A stretch of DNA of 64,000 nt from positions 1 to 64,000 of the forward strand of contig NZ_JYOO01000008.1 in the NCBI RefSeq assembly GCF_000956595.1. Reading direction: 5' to 3'. The translations under genes and the position numbers were made by a program. Origin of the DNA: Priestia aryabhattai B8W22 (GTDB lineage: Bacteria > Bacillota > Bacilli > Bacillales > Bacillaceae_H). The first letter of the stretch is position 1. Each line of letters begins with the position of its first letter. Under the pieces are notes generated by a model. The model ran no database searches and was not told where the DNA came from. It saw nothing but the letters and a program-made list of their open reading frames with translations. Of the stretch, positions 35,356 to 43,707 are shown piece after piece.

Positions 35356-35565
35356 CTATCTTCCTTTAGTAAAGAATCCTACCCAAGTATTCAGGTCTAA
35401 ATGACCATCTCGCCACTTCCCGATTACATAACCAATTCCCATAAAAGCTACAATTAGCAGCGTGGGACCAAAACCAATTGTTAATAGCAAAATTGCCAAC
35501 ACTAAACCTGCCAGAATACCAAGTACCCGGCCACGGTACGGAATCAATTTATCTGGAGTACTCAT
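35356..35565 (-). CDS. DUF2273 small membrane protein
   Basis: 69 residues with two membrane helices (ILAGLVLAILLLTIGFGPTL then LIVAFMGIGYVIGKW) and a cytoplasmic tail, typical of DUF2273. It always sits between amaP and asp23-like genes, as here, and probably shares their envelope-stress role. The start follows GGAGGGACATA. Confidence 0.88.
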   Translation of the reverse strand: MSTPDKLIPYRGRVLGILAGLVLAILLLTIGFGPTLLIVAFMGIGYVIGKWRDGHLDLNTWVGFFTKGR

Positions 35566-35580
35566 TATGTCCCTCCTTCA

Positions 35581-36123
35581 TCACACAACACGCTCTTTCT
35601 TTCGTGTTTGTGTATCTGTTAAGTCAATACGGACGGAGTGAACGGGAAGCTCCAGTAAGGCCTCCACGGCGCGTTTTGTTTCAAGCTGCATCTCTTTTCC
35701 TAGTGTCGGTAGTCCATCTCGTCCAAACAACGAACAGTTGATATACAGACTAACTTTTTCTTTGCGAGAATGAATAGAGGCCTGGACTTCAGGAGAGCGT
35801 ATTCCCTGAAAGCTTCTAATTGCTCGTAAAGCTGTAGATTCGATCGTTGCTTTAGAAATTGTTATTTTGCCTTCACCAGTTACAATTGCTAAATTCTTTT
35901 TAGGCGGTCTGCTAAATATGCCTGTTAAAAGAAAAATAATAAAAATAACTGCTAAAAATGCGCTTATTGACAAAATTGTGTAGTAAAACCACTCCTGATG
36001 CCGCCACTTTTCTAACCAGTTTGAAAGGTGAGGAACCCTATAGACCATCAGTGCTAACATACCGGAACAAATCAGTCCTGCAATTCCAATAATTGCGATT
36101 AAAAACCGATTAAAATTATTCAA
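35581..36123 (-). CDS. amaP: alkaline shock membrane anchor protein AmaP
   Basis: 180 residues: two N-terminal membrane helices (about 7-27 and 48-70, the latter SISAFLAVIFIIFLLTGIFS) and a C-terminal Asp23-like cytoplasmic domain (GEGKITISKATIESTALRAI onward). AmaP tethers Asp23 to the membrane in Staphylococcus. First gene of the operon; a sigma-B-like promoter lies about 80 bases upstream. The start follows GAGGTGGAAAATTGA. Confidence 0.88.
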   Translation of the reverse strand: MNNFNRFLIAIIGIAGLICSGMLALMVYRVPHLSNWLEKWRHQEWFYYTILSISAFLAVIFIIFLLTGIFSRPPKKNLAIVTGEGKITISKATIESTALRAIRSFQGIRSPEVQASIHSRKEKVSLYINCSLFGRDGLPTLGKEMQLETKRAVEALLELPVHSVRIDLTDTQTRKKERVV

Positions 36124-36201
36124 TTTTCCACCTCATCTCAACGTAAACTCCTACTGCTTTTTTGTTGTGTGTACAGGAAAAGGTAACGAGATATTCAATA
36201 G

Positions 36202-36227
36202 GTACCCGCAATATTTTTTTGATAAAC
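36202..36227 (-). promoter_or_regulatory. sigma-B-like promoter of amaP-asp23
   Basis: On the minus strand GTTTAT (36222-36227) and GGGTAC (36202-36207) are separated by 14 bases, each one mismatch from the general-stress consensus GTTTAA/GGGTAT. Confidence 0.6.
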
Positions 36228-36251
36228 TTTCTAACTGTAAAACTGAATATA

Positions 36252-36284
36252 AAAAAACGACTAGGTTTCCCTAGTCATTTTCCG
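36252..36284 (-). terminator. yihY terminator
   Basis: GACTAGG and CCTAGTC pair across GAAA; the gene's TAG stop is in the stem, and TTTTTTT follows on the minus strand. Confidence 0.88.
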
Positions 36285-37101
36285 CGTCTCTATATGTCGT
36301 CTTGTGAGCTTTGATGAACTTATTACCGTTTATTAAACCGCCAATTAATAAAATAGCGGCCGTTAAATAAAACCAGACCATTAAAATAATAATACTTCCA
36401 AGCTGACCATAGATTTGTGAGTAGCTTCCAAACTGGACATAGTATCCAAATCCGGTAGATACAACTTGCCATCCTAGCGTGGAGAAAACAGCTCCTGGAA
36501 GTACATCTTTCCACGTTACTCTTGCACTTGGCATCAGCTTGTAAAAAAGAATAAAAAAGCCTAATAAAAACAATGTCCCAATTCCCCATCTAATTGTTGT
36601 CCAGCTTTGAAACCATATATCAGGAACATGGACTTTTGTTAGGACCAAATGTCGAATGACCTCTTCAATAATTGGTACGAACAATGAAATAGCTACCACA
36701 ACCATAAAACCAAAAGTCAAAATTAAATCATTGATTAAACCGCGCAAAAACGTTTGTTTTCTTTGAATATGATAGGCGTCATTTAACGAGCGAACCAAAG
36801 ATTGTATAGCCATAGATGCGAGCCAAAAAGTCGCCAATAAACTAAAAGATAAAACTTTTTTTCCGCTATTGTTAACTGTTTCAATTGACCGTTCAATTAC
36901 GTCGTAGGCGCTTTTAGGCGTAAATGGTTCAATAAATATCAGCAAATTGTTTGTGTCAATTGGAAAGAAACTCAGCAGAGAAAAAAGAAAGATAATAAAC
37001 GGCACAAAAGATAACAAAAAATAGTAGGCTGTTTGAGCAGCCTGATCAAAGAAACGCTCCGTAAAAAAACGAGCGGCAACGGTCTTAGATGTTTGAATCA
37101 T
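36271..37101 (-). CDS. YihY/BrkB-family membrane protein
   Basis: 276 residues with about six membrane helices. The family signature is visible: FFDQAAQTAYYFLLSFVPFI at the start, RSLNDAYHIQRKQTFLRG near 105-122, and SIIILMVWFYLTAAILLIGG near the end. Once mis-annotated as RNase BN; the true function is unknown, with export or envelope roles suggested. Monocistronic, terminator overlapping the stop codon. Confidence 0.88.
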   Translation of the reverse strand: MIQTSKTVAARFFTERFFDQAAQTAYYFLLSFVPFIIFLFSLLSFFPIDTNNLLIFIEPFTPKSAYDVIERSIETVNNSGKKVLSFSLLATFWLASMAIQSLVRSLNDAYHIQRKQTFLRGLINDLILTFGFMVVVAISLFVPIIEEVIRHLVLTKVHVPDIWFQSWTTIRWGIGTLFLLGFFILFYKLMPSARVTWKDVLPGAVFSTLGWQVVSTGFGYYVQFGSYSQIYGQLGSIIILMVWFYLTAAILLIGGLINGNKFIKAHKTTYRDAEND

Positions 37102-37381
37102 ACAGCGTTCTCCTTTACTTTCGCTTCACCCTGTAGTGAAATTTATATTCAATTTTCATGTTCAACATGGATTAGATAAGTTTCGGCTTATAAAGCTTTC
37201 CTTTTCCATTATCCGCCGTTAACAAAGAATTTAACCTGTAAAATTATACAGCCGGTTCATAAAGAAGATATTATTATAATTACATCTGCCATTACCACCA
37301 TATCAATAGATCTTCTTTTTCTTTCATAAAACCGTAAATTCTTTGGGACTGTATTTTCTTTTTTCTTACATCTTAAACTTT

Positions 37382-37751
37382 TTACGCTATGTTAAAAAAG
37401 TAAAATATAAGAGCACCGATCAGCATCAGCATAATCATTGAAACAAAAATAACCAAAGCGTGAGAAGATTGATACGTTTGGCTGTTAATTTTTTCGCGGG
37501 TTGAAAAATAATGATAGGTTGAGAAAACAAGCAAACCTGCACTTGCAGCTAAAGAAAAGATGATAACAGCAATAATAAGAGTATCGGCTGCTTCACTTTA
37601 TTTTTTTTCCTGAATTGAAATGCACGCCGCCTGCAACAAAACCAATGCCGAGTGTAGCAATAGACGTTCGAATCCACGCTAAATACGTTCGTTCATTTGC
37701 TAAATGCTGCTGAATATAAATGGATTCATTTTCTTTTTTAGTTATTTACAT
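37382..37751 (-). pseudogene. DUF202 (YidH-like) membrane protein, decayed
   Basis: A good start region (AAAAGGACGGTGGT before ATG at 37751) is followed at once by TAA. In the same frame the DUF202 hallmark continues: IYIQQHLANERTYLAWIRTS, then IATLGIGFVAGGVHF, until a TGA near 37603. The rest of the protein (EAADTLIIAVIIFSLAASAG, LLVFSTYHYF, and a last membrane helix ending FFNIA) is in a shifted frame down to a TAA at 37382. The shift lies near an A8 run. A nonsense codon at position 2 plus a frameshift make this a pseudogene. Confidence 0.75.
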
Positions 37752-37819
37752 ACCACCGTCCTTTTACATGTCTTCTGTTATAAATAAATGCTCAAACGAA
37801 AATAAATTGAGGACGCTTC

Positions 37820-37936
37820 ATGCCACATTATACCCGAAAAGAAGGAATCATTACCATTTTCAAGCGGTCGAAAGAGCTGCTTCACAAACTAAAAAAAGCC
37901 AACGGGATAACCCCAGCTGACTTTTTTGATTTATGA
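37820..37936 (+). CDS. possible 38-residue peptide
   Basis: ATG 37820 follows TTGAGGACGCTTC and reads MPHYTRKEGIITIFKRSKEL then LHKLKKANGITPADFFDL. It sits between two decayed genes, and its 3' end overlaps the symporter remnant and an imperfect hairpin. It could be a real microprotein, a gene remnant or chance. Confidence 0.2.
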   Translation: MPHYTRKEGIITIFKRSKELLHKLKKANGITPADFFDL

Positions 37937-38298
37937 AACATTTTCTTTATCTTTTACTTTATAAATTTGAGCAAGTGTTGATTCAATAAATGCACTAGCT
38001 GAACCTATAAAAGCAATAAACCACATCCAAAAAACTGCTCCTGGACCACCGAATGCAATTGCTGTTGCAACTCCCGCAATGTTTCCAACTCCTACGCGCC
38101 CTGATAAAGCAAGTGTTAACGCTTGGAAAGACGAAACGCCCGACTCTGAACTTTTTCCATTAAACAATAAAATAACCATATCTTTCAAATACCGAACTTG
38201 TACAAATCTAGTGAGAATAGTAAATAAAAGCCCCACTCCTATACATAGATAAAGGTACTCCAAATCATTTCACTTATTGTACTAATCATCTGTTCCAA
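37931..38298 (-). pseudogene. AGCS sodium:alanine symporter remnant
   Basis: Only the N-terminal quarter of a ~450-residue symporter remains: SSFQALTLALSGRVGVGNIA, GVATAIAFGGPGAVFWMWFI and AFIESTLAQIYK, the family's first conserved block. The 3' end is lost, stopping after KDKENVS. The N-terminal coding (TTG at 38298 after AAGGGGG, reading MISTISEMIWSTFIYV) is in a different frame from the conserved block, so there is also a frameshift at about 38245. Both lesions together indicate a dead gene. Confidence 0.8.
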
Positions 38299-38651
38299 TA
38301 TGAAGTCCCCCTTAAAACACTCTGCACATTATGAATAATGAGAACATAGTTTTAATATAAAGTTAAAAAACAGAAAATTCACTCCATTTATCAGGTTGTT
38401 TTACACATTATTTAATAGATAGCCAACATTTGCGGAGACAACATATATTTTGGGCACCTTATCTGACACGTTTTTCGATACAGCATGAGTTCTTTACATA
38501 TTCCCTACTGTTAGAGCATAAGGTAATGAGGGAACCAAGGGTCACTTTATGTTCTAAGCCGAGTGTAAACAAAGCATATCTTTCTATTTTCATTTCACGT
38601 TAATAGTTCACTAAGTAAATCATTTTATTTTTAAACATTTCTGATATATGG
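38299..38651. other. intergenic region before the MFS gene
   Basis: About 350 AT-rich bases between the symporter remnant and the promoter of the MFS exporter. No gene, repeat or further clear signal was found. Confidence 0.4.
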
Positions 38652-38741
38652 TATAATTTAAACCGATAAAAAGATGCTGCATGTATGCTAAAAGAGCAGG
38701 CCGTATGGTTTCGCTCTTTTGTTGTTTTCACGCCATGCGGC
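38652..38741 (+). promoter_or_regulatory. promoter and attenuator-like leader of the MFS exporter
   Basis: An extended -10, TGGTATAAT (38649-38657), starts a leader of about 100 bases. In it AAAAGAGC (38690) and GCTCTTTT (38713) form a hairpin followed by GTTGTTTT, terminator-like. A competing pairing joins GCCGTATGG (38700-38708, in the first loop) with CCATGCGGC (38733-38741). An in-frame ATG at 38685 could be a leader start. The two folds are mutually exclusive. Confidence 0.5.
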
Positions 38742-38762
38742 ACTACGAAAGAAGGAAATAGA

Positions 38763-39962
38763 ATGGAATTATGGAAACGAAACTTGTACATTTGCTGGTT
38801 CGGTTCTTTTTGCACCACGGCCGGGATGAGTTTAGTTATTCCGTTTTTACCGCTTTATATTGAAAAGCTGGGAGTTCACGATACGAGCTCCATCAGCAGA
38901 TGGGCTGGTATTGCATTTGGAGCTACCTTTTTAATGGCAGCTATTGTTTCTCCTTTATGGGGAAGTTTGGCCGATAAATACGGGCGAAAGCTTATGCTCC
39001 TTCGGGCAAGCTTGGGTATGGCAATTGTTATGACTTCTATTGGTTTTGTACAAAATGTCTATCAGCTTGTCGGACTGCGCTTTTTAATGGGGGCCGTTTC
39101 CGGCTTCATCTCTGCGGCCATTACGTTAGTAGCGACTCAAACACCTAAAGAGCACAGCGGTAAAGCATTAGGGACGTTGTCTACAGGTGCTGTATCAGGA
39201 TCTTTATTAGGACCGCTAGTAGGCGGCTACTTAGGAGATACAATTGGATTGCGCCACGTCTTTTTCGTAACGGGCGCATTTATGTTTTTGTCTTTTTTAA
39301 TTGTAAATTTAATTCAAGAAGACAAAAAAGAGGCGGCGAAAACGACGAAAGAATCTAACATTGGGTTACTTTCTCTTAAGAATTCAAAGGCCGTGATTGG
39401 TGTATTTGTTACAACTTTTTTACTCCAGCTTGCGGTTATGGCTATTCAGCCAATCGTTACACTGTATGTAAAACAACTGTCTACTCATACCGATCACCTT
39501 GCCCTTATTTCAGGTTTTGTCGTGGCGGCAACAGGAATATCAAATATTTTAGCTGCATCCAGACTTGGCAAAGTCAGCGATCGCGTTGGGCCTCAAAATG
39601 TGCTTCAAATATGCCTGCTCATCGTAGCGGTTATTTGCGGCTTACAGGCCTTTGTGCATAGTACTTGGCAGCTATTCTTACTGCGTTTTTTACTCGGTTT
39701 TGCAATGGGAGGATTGTTACCTTCTATTAATTCTTATTTAAAGAAAATTGTGCCGGACTCGATTACAGGTAAAATGTTTGGCTATAATCAAACAGCACAA
39801 TACTTCGGGAATTTAGCCGGTCCAGTTATTGGCGGACAAATTGCCGGAGCTAAAGGAATTCCTTATGTATTCTTAACAACGAGTGTTCTTCTACTGTTGA
39901 ATGCTGGGTGGGTGTATTATCAGCGCCATCATGGACAACAGCTAGACGGTAAAGCCGCATAA
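38763..39962 (+). CDS. MFS multidrug-type exporter (DHA1)
   Basis: 399 residues and twelve membrane helices. Motif A is canonical (WGSLADKYGRKLMLL between helices 2 and 3), and motif C of proton antiporters is visible as GAVSGSLLGPLVGGYLGD in helix 5. It begins MELWKRNLYICWFGSFCTTA. ATG 38763 follows AAGAAGGAAATAG; a frame open from 38685 overlaps the leader. The structured leader suggests control by attenuation, as for some drug-resistance genes. Substrate unknown. Confidence 0.88.
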   Translation: MELWKRNLYICWFGSFCTTAGMSLVIPFLPLYIEKLGVHDTSSISRWAGIAFGATFLMAAIVSPLWGSLADKYGRKLMLLRASLGMAIVMTSIGFVQNVYQLVGLRFLMGAVSGFISAAITLVATQTPKEHSGKALGTLSTGAVSGSLLGPLVGGYLGDTIGLRHVFFVTGAFMFLSFLIVNLIQEDKKEAAKTTKESNIGLLSLKNSKAVIGVFVTTFLLQLAVMAIQPIVTLYVKQLSTHTDHLALISGFVVAATGISNILAASRLGKVSDRVGPQNVLQICLLIVAVICGLQAFVHSTWQLFLLRFLLGFAMGGLLPSINSYLKKIVPDSITGKMFGYNQTAQYFGNLAGPVIGGQIAGAKGIPYVFLTTSVLLLLNAGWVYYQRHHGQQLDGKAA

Positions 39963-39994
39963 AAAACCTTCCGTTTAACGGAAGGTTTTTTTAT
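39960..39994. terminator. bidirectional terminator
   Basis: AAAAAACCTTCCGTT and AACGGAAGGTTTTTT pair between the MFS gene and the convergent zinc-ribbon gene. Confidence 0.92.
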
Positions 39995-40293
39995 TACCAC
40001 AAGGGTTCTTCTTCGCTGCTTACTTCATAAGAAAGTGGCATCATAACAACCGCTGCTATGAAGAAAATAAGCTCCGCGACAACAATGGATGGAAAGGAAA
40101 AGTCAAATAGGGAGAGAATAAGCCAAATAATAAGGGGTGCAAATGAGTAGATTGATAATCGCTTTTGGGATTTTGCAGAGATATACTGTTGTTTGTCACA
40201 GTGTGGGCATTCTAAAACGTTTCTAAATGTTAACAGTTGTTTAAAGGTTGTCCTCCAGTTCCATTTATGATTACAATTTTGACAGGTGGCCAT
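39994..40293 (-). CDS. zinc-ribbon membrane protein (TIGR04104-like)
   Basis: About 99 residues from ATG 40293. The N-terminal zinc ribbon has CQNCNHKWNWRTTF and LECPHCDKQQYIS (two CxxC pairs, about residues 4-7 and 33-36). Two membrane helices follow (IYSFAPLIIWLILSLFDFSF and VAELIFFIAAVVMMPL). Small proteins of this layout are common in Bacillus and have no known role. AGGAGCG lies upstream; an ATG six bases earlier is an alternative start. Confidence 0.72.
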   Translation of the reverse strand: MATCQNCNHKWNWRTTFKQLLTFRNVLECPHCDKQQYISAKSQKRLSIYSFAPLIIWLILSLFDFSFPSIVVAELIFFIAAVVMMPLSYEVSSEEEPLW

Positions 40294-40403
40294 GGGCATC
40301 ACGCTCCTAAAAAGATTTATGTACATATAAAGTATACGTACAAGTTGGTAAAGAGTTTCATTTTTATGATTAAAAACGTTTTTACTATTATAACATAAAA
40401 CAA

Positions 40404-40438
40404 AATAAAAGGCTTTTTACAGGAAAAAGCCTTTTATT
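40404..40438 (-). terminator. terminator of the MerR-MFS fusion gene
   Basis: AAAAGGCTTTTT and AAAAAGCCTTTT pair across a short loop, with T-rich flank on the minus strand. Confidence 0.85.
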
Positions 40439-40445
40439 TCAACGT

Positions 40446-42041
40446 TTATTTAGATACAGCTTCATTCGTTTGAGAAGTTGTTCTTACTTTTATAACCATA
40501 ATAACAAAAGCTAACAACCCAAGAATCGCTGCTACGAGAAAAGGAGCTTGAGGCGCTACGGCATTGCCAATAACTCCTGATAATAAAGGAGCAAACGCTG
40601 CACCTAACCACCTTAAGAAATTATATCCTCCAGATGTAATTCCTCGTTCATAAGGAGATACTTCCATGACATGACTCGTAAATAATGCATTATTAAGTCC
40701 TGATACAAGACCTGCTGCCATGATTAAAACAATGCGCAACCATGTTGCATCAAAGGCAAATAAACAAATTAAAATAAGTGAAAAAACAATTAAGCTAACG
40801 TGTAACACTTGTTTTGGCTGATATCTTTTTTCTAACTGATGTGCTAAAACCGCTGAGCCATAAGCTAAACATAATCCCCATCCAAAGAAAACAAAACCAA
40901 TTTGAAGAGCTCCGATCGATAGAATAAGCGGCGTATAAGCTAACACTGTAAAAAATCCGTAGTAATAAAGCATGCCTGATACAGCGCCTTGAGTAAATGG
41001 TTTTAATTTATAAAGTTTAACCATATCTTTAAAACCCGCTGCTTTACGAGGCTTAGTGCTTGTAGGCTGTTTAACAATCGTTAATACTAAAATAAAGGCG
41101 ATAAAAATTAAAGCACTTGTACCGAAAAAAGGCAATCTCCAAGAAGCATTTCCTAACACGCCTCCTACAAGCGGTCCTCCGGCCATTCCCAAACCAATTG
41201 CAGCTTCATATAATCCTACTGCTTTTTTCACTTCACCTGATAATGCAATAAGCAGCGTCATAGCTGTTGCAAAGAAAAACGAATTACCAAGTCCCCATCC
41301 TGCTCGGAAAATGGAAAGCTGAGGAATATTGTTAGAAAACCCGCATAGCGCTGCAAAAATCGTCACAATGATAAGTCCTGTTACCATCAAACGCTTGTCT
41401 CCTACACGTGATGCTAAGATGCCTGCTGGAATCATCATAATAGCCATCATTAACAAGTAGGAAGTAAATAACATTTCTACTTGCCAATGGGAAGCTCCAA
41501 TTTGCTTAGCAATCTCTGGTAAAATCGGATCTACTACCCCGATCCCCATAAACGCTAAAAAAGTAGCTACTACCGTAATAATTTGACCTAATCGGTTATT
41601 TGAATGCTGTCCTTCCACTCTTTCATCTCTCCTTTTGTTTTTGTTTTTGTTTTTTCTATGTATTTCCATAGCAGATTCTCGCATTTCTTTTAATTCTGTT
41701 TTAAATGCCTGCATTTTAACCACTTTAAATTCAATCATTTTGATTTGATTTTCCAGTAAATTTTCTATTTTAGTTATCTCTTTCGCTGATAATCCTTGCT
41801 GCTCACTTCTTTCTTCAATCATTCTTTTGAGCGACATAAACTGCTGTAGCTCCTGTAAAGAAAAACCGAGAACTTCTTTTGCTTCTGCTACTTTCCTTAG
41901 TTCTTTTACCTCTTCTTCTGAATAAATCCGCGCATTTCCTTTTGTGCGCTGCGGGGGTAAAATGAGTCCAATCTCTTCATAATACCGAAGAGTACGCTTG
42001 GTCAAACCTGTCATTTTCGTCACGTCATCGATTAGATACAT
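40446..42041 (-). CDS. MerR regulator fused to an MFS transporter
   Basis: 531 residues combining two proteins. Residues 1-110 are a MerR DNA-binding and dimer-helix domain (MYLIDDVTKMTGLTKRTLRY, YEEIGLILPPQRTKGNARIY, LGFSLQELQQFM), then a charged coiled-coil linker rich in lysine (NKNKNKRRDERVEGQ). From about 155 a 12-helix MFS transporter follows (ATFLAFMGIGVVDPILPEIA, LASRVGDKRLMVTG as motif A, GLYEAAIGLGMAGGPLVGG). The start at 42041 follows GGGTGGAGGGG. The frame is uninterrupted through the junction. Upstream are two inverted operator copies. The regulator would be tethered to the membrane by its own transporter. Confidence 0.88.
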   Translation of the reverse strand: MYLIDDVTKMTGLTKRTLRYYEEIGLILPPQRTKGNARIYSEEEVKELRKVAEAKEVLGFSLQELQQFMSLKRMIEERSEQQGLSAKEITKIENLLENQIKMIEFKVVKMQAFKTELKEMRESAMEIHRKNKNKNKRRDERVEGQHSNNRLGQIITVVATFLAFMGIGVVDPILPEIAKQIGASHWQVEMLFTSYLLMMAIMMIPAGILASRVGDKRLMVTGLIIVTIFAALCGFSNNIPQLSIFRAGWGLGNSFFFATAMTLLIALSGEVKKAVGLYEAAIGLGMAGGPLVGGVLGNASWRLPFFGTSALIFIAFILVLTIVKQPTSTKPRKAAGFKDMVKLYKLKPFTQGAVSGMLYYYGFFTVLAYTPLILSIGALQIGFVFFGWGLCLAYGSAVLAHQLEKRYQPKQVLHVSLIVFSLILICLFAFDATWLRIVLIMAAGLVSGLNNALFTSHVMEVSPYERGITSGGYNFLRWLGAAFAPLLSGVIGNAVAPQAPFLVAAILGLLAFVIMVIKVRTTSQTNEAVSK

Positions 42042-42058
42042 GTTTTCCCCTCCACCCT

Positions 42059-42122
42059 TTAACATTAACGTTAACGTCAATTCTATATTACCATTATAGA
42101 TTAACGTTAACGTTAATGTCAA
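42059..42122 (-). promoter_or_regulatory. promoter with duplicated inverted operator for the MerR-MFS gene
   Basis: On the minus strand TTGACA (42117-42122) and TATAAT (42093-42098) are 18 bases apart. The spacer is filled by the 16-base palindrome TTAACGTTAACGTTAA. A second copy of the motif (42059-42081) lies downstream of the -10 in inverted orientation; the copies agree in 21 of 23 bases. Confidence 0.8.
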
Positions 42123-42165
42123 CAATACCAAGACATTTTATGTAAATTTAAAAAATATGTGCACC

Positions 42166-42195
42166 AAAAAACCTATTGATAAATCAATAGGTTAC
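42166..42195 (-). terminator. terminator of the lipoprotein gene
   Basis: AACCTATTGAT and ATCAATAGGTT pair directly after the stop codon and are followed by TTTT on the minus strand. Confidence 0.85.
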
Positions 42196-42854
42196 ATCAA
42201 TATGTCATATAGCTGCTGTGCTGTTTCTCCTGTTACTTTACCGTACACTCCTCGTCTTTTAGAAGTAAGTTCCGCACTCTCCGAGGTGAATCGTATATTG
42301 TATACGACTCCTTCATAAGTAAGCTGTACATCTGGGTCAAGAGCGACGCTGTAATCAGCTTTTTTCCATTGAATTTGTTTCATAATTGATTCTACAGCTA
42401 AAGCATCTTCTGAACTTAACGTTTTATCTCCTGCTTTTATAGGCTTGCCCTCCCTTTTTTTATTAAATTTTAGTTCAGAATGAGAAGATGAAAATTCAAG
42501 TTGGTTTTTATCATGCGCTATGAAATCTTGGGGTAGTTCTACATAGCGGACAACTTCTCCTTCATGTACAAACACAAACATTTGATTAGCAGCAGATATT
42601 TTTTTCATCACCTCTTCACTGATCGGTGCGTTTACAAGTTTTTCTACGTCGGCTTTCTTGCTTTTGTTTGTGAATAAATATCCTTTTTCCCATTTAAAAT
42701 CACTTAACTTCAATATATCGACTGAGCTTACACCTTTTTTTTCAAATGATTGCTGAATATTTTGCCCCATTTCTTTGTCATTGGTGACTTGAGCATTAGA
42801 ACTGCACCCTACTAAACAACAAAAAATAATGCCTATTGCTATAAGAGCCTTCAC
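42192..42854 (-). CDS. lipoprotein, paralogue of the protein at 16123
   Basis: 220 residues from a GTG that follows GAGAGGAGGAAGGCAAAA. The signal peptide ends in the lipobox LVGC (IAIGIIFCCLVGCSSN), so it is a lipid-anchored surface protein. Residues about 40-120 contain DILKLSDFKWEKGYLFTNKS and FVFVHEGEVVRYVELPQDF, matching the anchored protein at 16123-16521. The C-terminal half (VALDPDVQLTYEGVVYNIRF) is extra. No named family recognised. Confidence 0.78.
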   Translation of the reverse strand: MKALIAIGIIFCCLVGCSSNAQVTNDKEMGQNIQQSFEKKGVSSVDILKLSDFKWEKGYLFTNKSKKADVEKLVNAPISEEVMKKISAANQMFVFVHEGEVVRYVELPQDFIAHDKNQLEFSSSHSELKFNKKREGKPIKAGDKTLSSEDALAVESIMKQIQWKKADYSVALDPDVQLTYEGVVYNIRFTSESAELTSKRRGVYGKVTGETAQQLYDILM

Positions 42855-43103
42855 TTTTGCCTTCCTCCTCTCTACCATTCTTTTAGACAATTCCAACTTT
42901 GTACCATTTTAACATATAATTCCTATTTTTTCGTGAAAAGAAGGAAAGAATACGCTTATATAATTTCACGCATATAAATTTGATTTATTTACAAGTTTTT
43001 TCTGAATGTTTTAAGAAAAATTTAATATTTTATTTAGTTCGTTTTTAAACTTTATCTTTAGACTAAAAAATAAGTTAAAAATAAATAACGCAGGAGGAAA
43101 ACA

Positions 43104-43691
43104 ATGACTTGTCTATCTGAAGTTTTAAAGTTTAATGAAAAATTTGTAACAAATAATCAATTTGAGGCTTTTCAAACATCCAAATTTCCTAACAAAAAAA
43201 TAGTCATCTTAACTTGTATGGATACACGTTTGTTAGAATTACTTCCTAAAGCTATGGGGCTAAAAAATGGAGATGCAAAAATAGTTAAAAATGCCGGAGC
43301 TGTTATCTCCCATCCCTTTGGAAGCGTCATGAGAAGTATCTTAGTTGCCGTCTATGCTTTGCAAGCTGATGAAGTATGTGTCATCGGTCATCATGAATGT
43401 GGAATGACGGGTATGAAAGCTGAAGCTATTTTAGCCTCTGCTGAACAAAGAGGGATTAGCACGGAACAAATTCGTAATCTAAAATATGCTGGTATTGATT
43501 TAGAATCATGGCTGACTGGATTTGAATGTGTAGAAGATAGTGTCGAAAACAGTGTGGATATGATTCGAAATCATCCTTTATTACCAAAAGACGTGCTTGT
43601 TTCTGGAATGGTCATTCATCCTTCAACAGGAAAACTTGACGTCGTTGTAAACGGCTATTCCCAAGACCGAGCTGAAACCGTAAGCTCATGA
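43104..43691 (+). CDS. beta-class carbonic anhydrase
   Basis: 195 residues; interconverts CO2 and bicarbonate with a zinc ion. The ligands are visible: CMDTRL (Cys and Asp-Arg dyad at about 38-43) and IGHHECGMTGM (His and Cys about 60 residues later). The start follows CAGGAGGAAAACA. The 16-base gap to a SulP transporter gene indicates an operon in which the enzyme likely supplies or consumes bicarbonate moved by the transporter. Confidence 0.93.
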   Translation: MTCLSEVLKFNEKFVTNNQFEAFQTSKFPNKKIVILTCMDTRLLELLPKAMGLKNGDAKIVKNAGAVISHPFGSVMRSILVAVYALQADEVCVIGHHECGMTGMKAEAILASAEQRGISTEQIRNLKYAGIDLESWLTGFECVEDSVENSVDMIRNHPLLPKDVLVSGMVIHPSTGKLDVVVNGYSQDRAETVSS

Positions 43692-43707
43692 AGGAGGATT
43701 TTATCGA

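Noticed and set aside
37720..37920. Plus-strand frame overlapping the DUF202 remnant
   Set aside because: No ribosome-binding site and it mirrors the decayed gene; only the shorter frame from 37820 has any start signal, and its support is weak.
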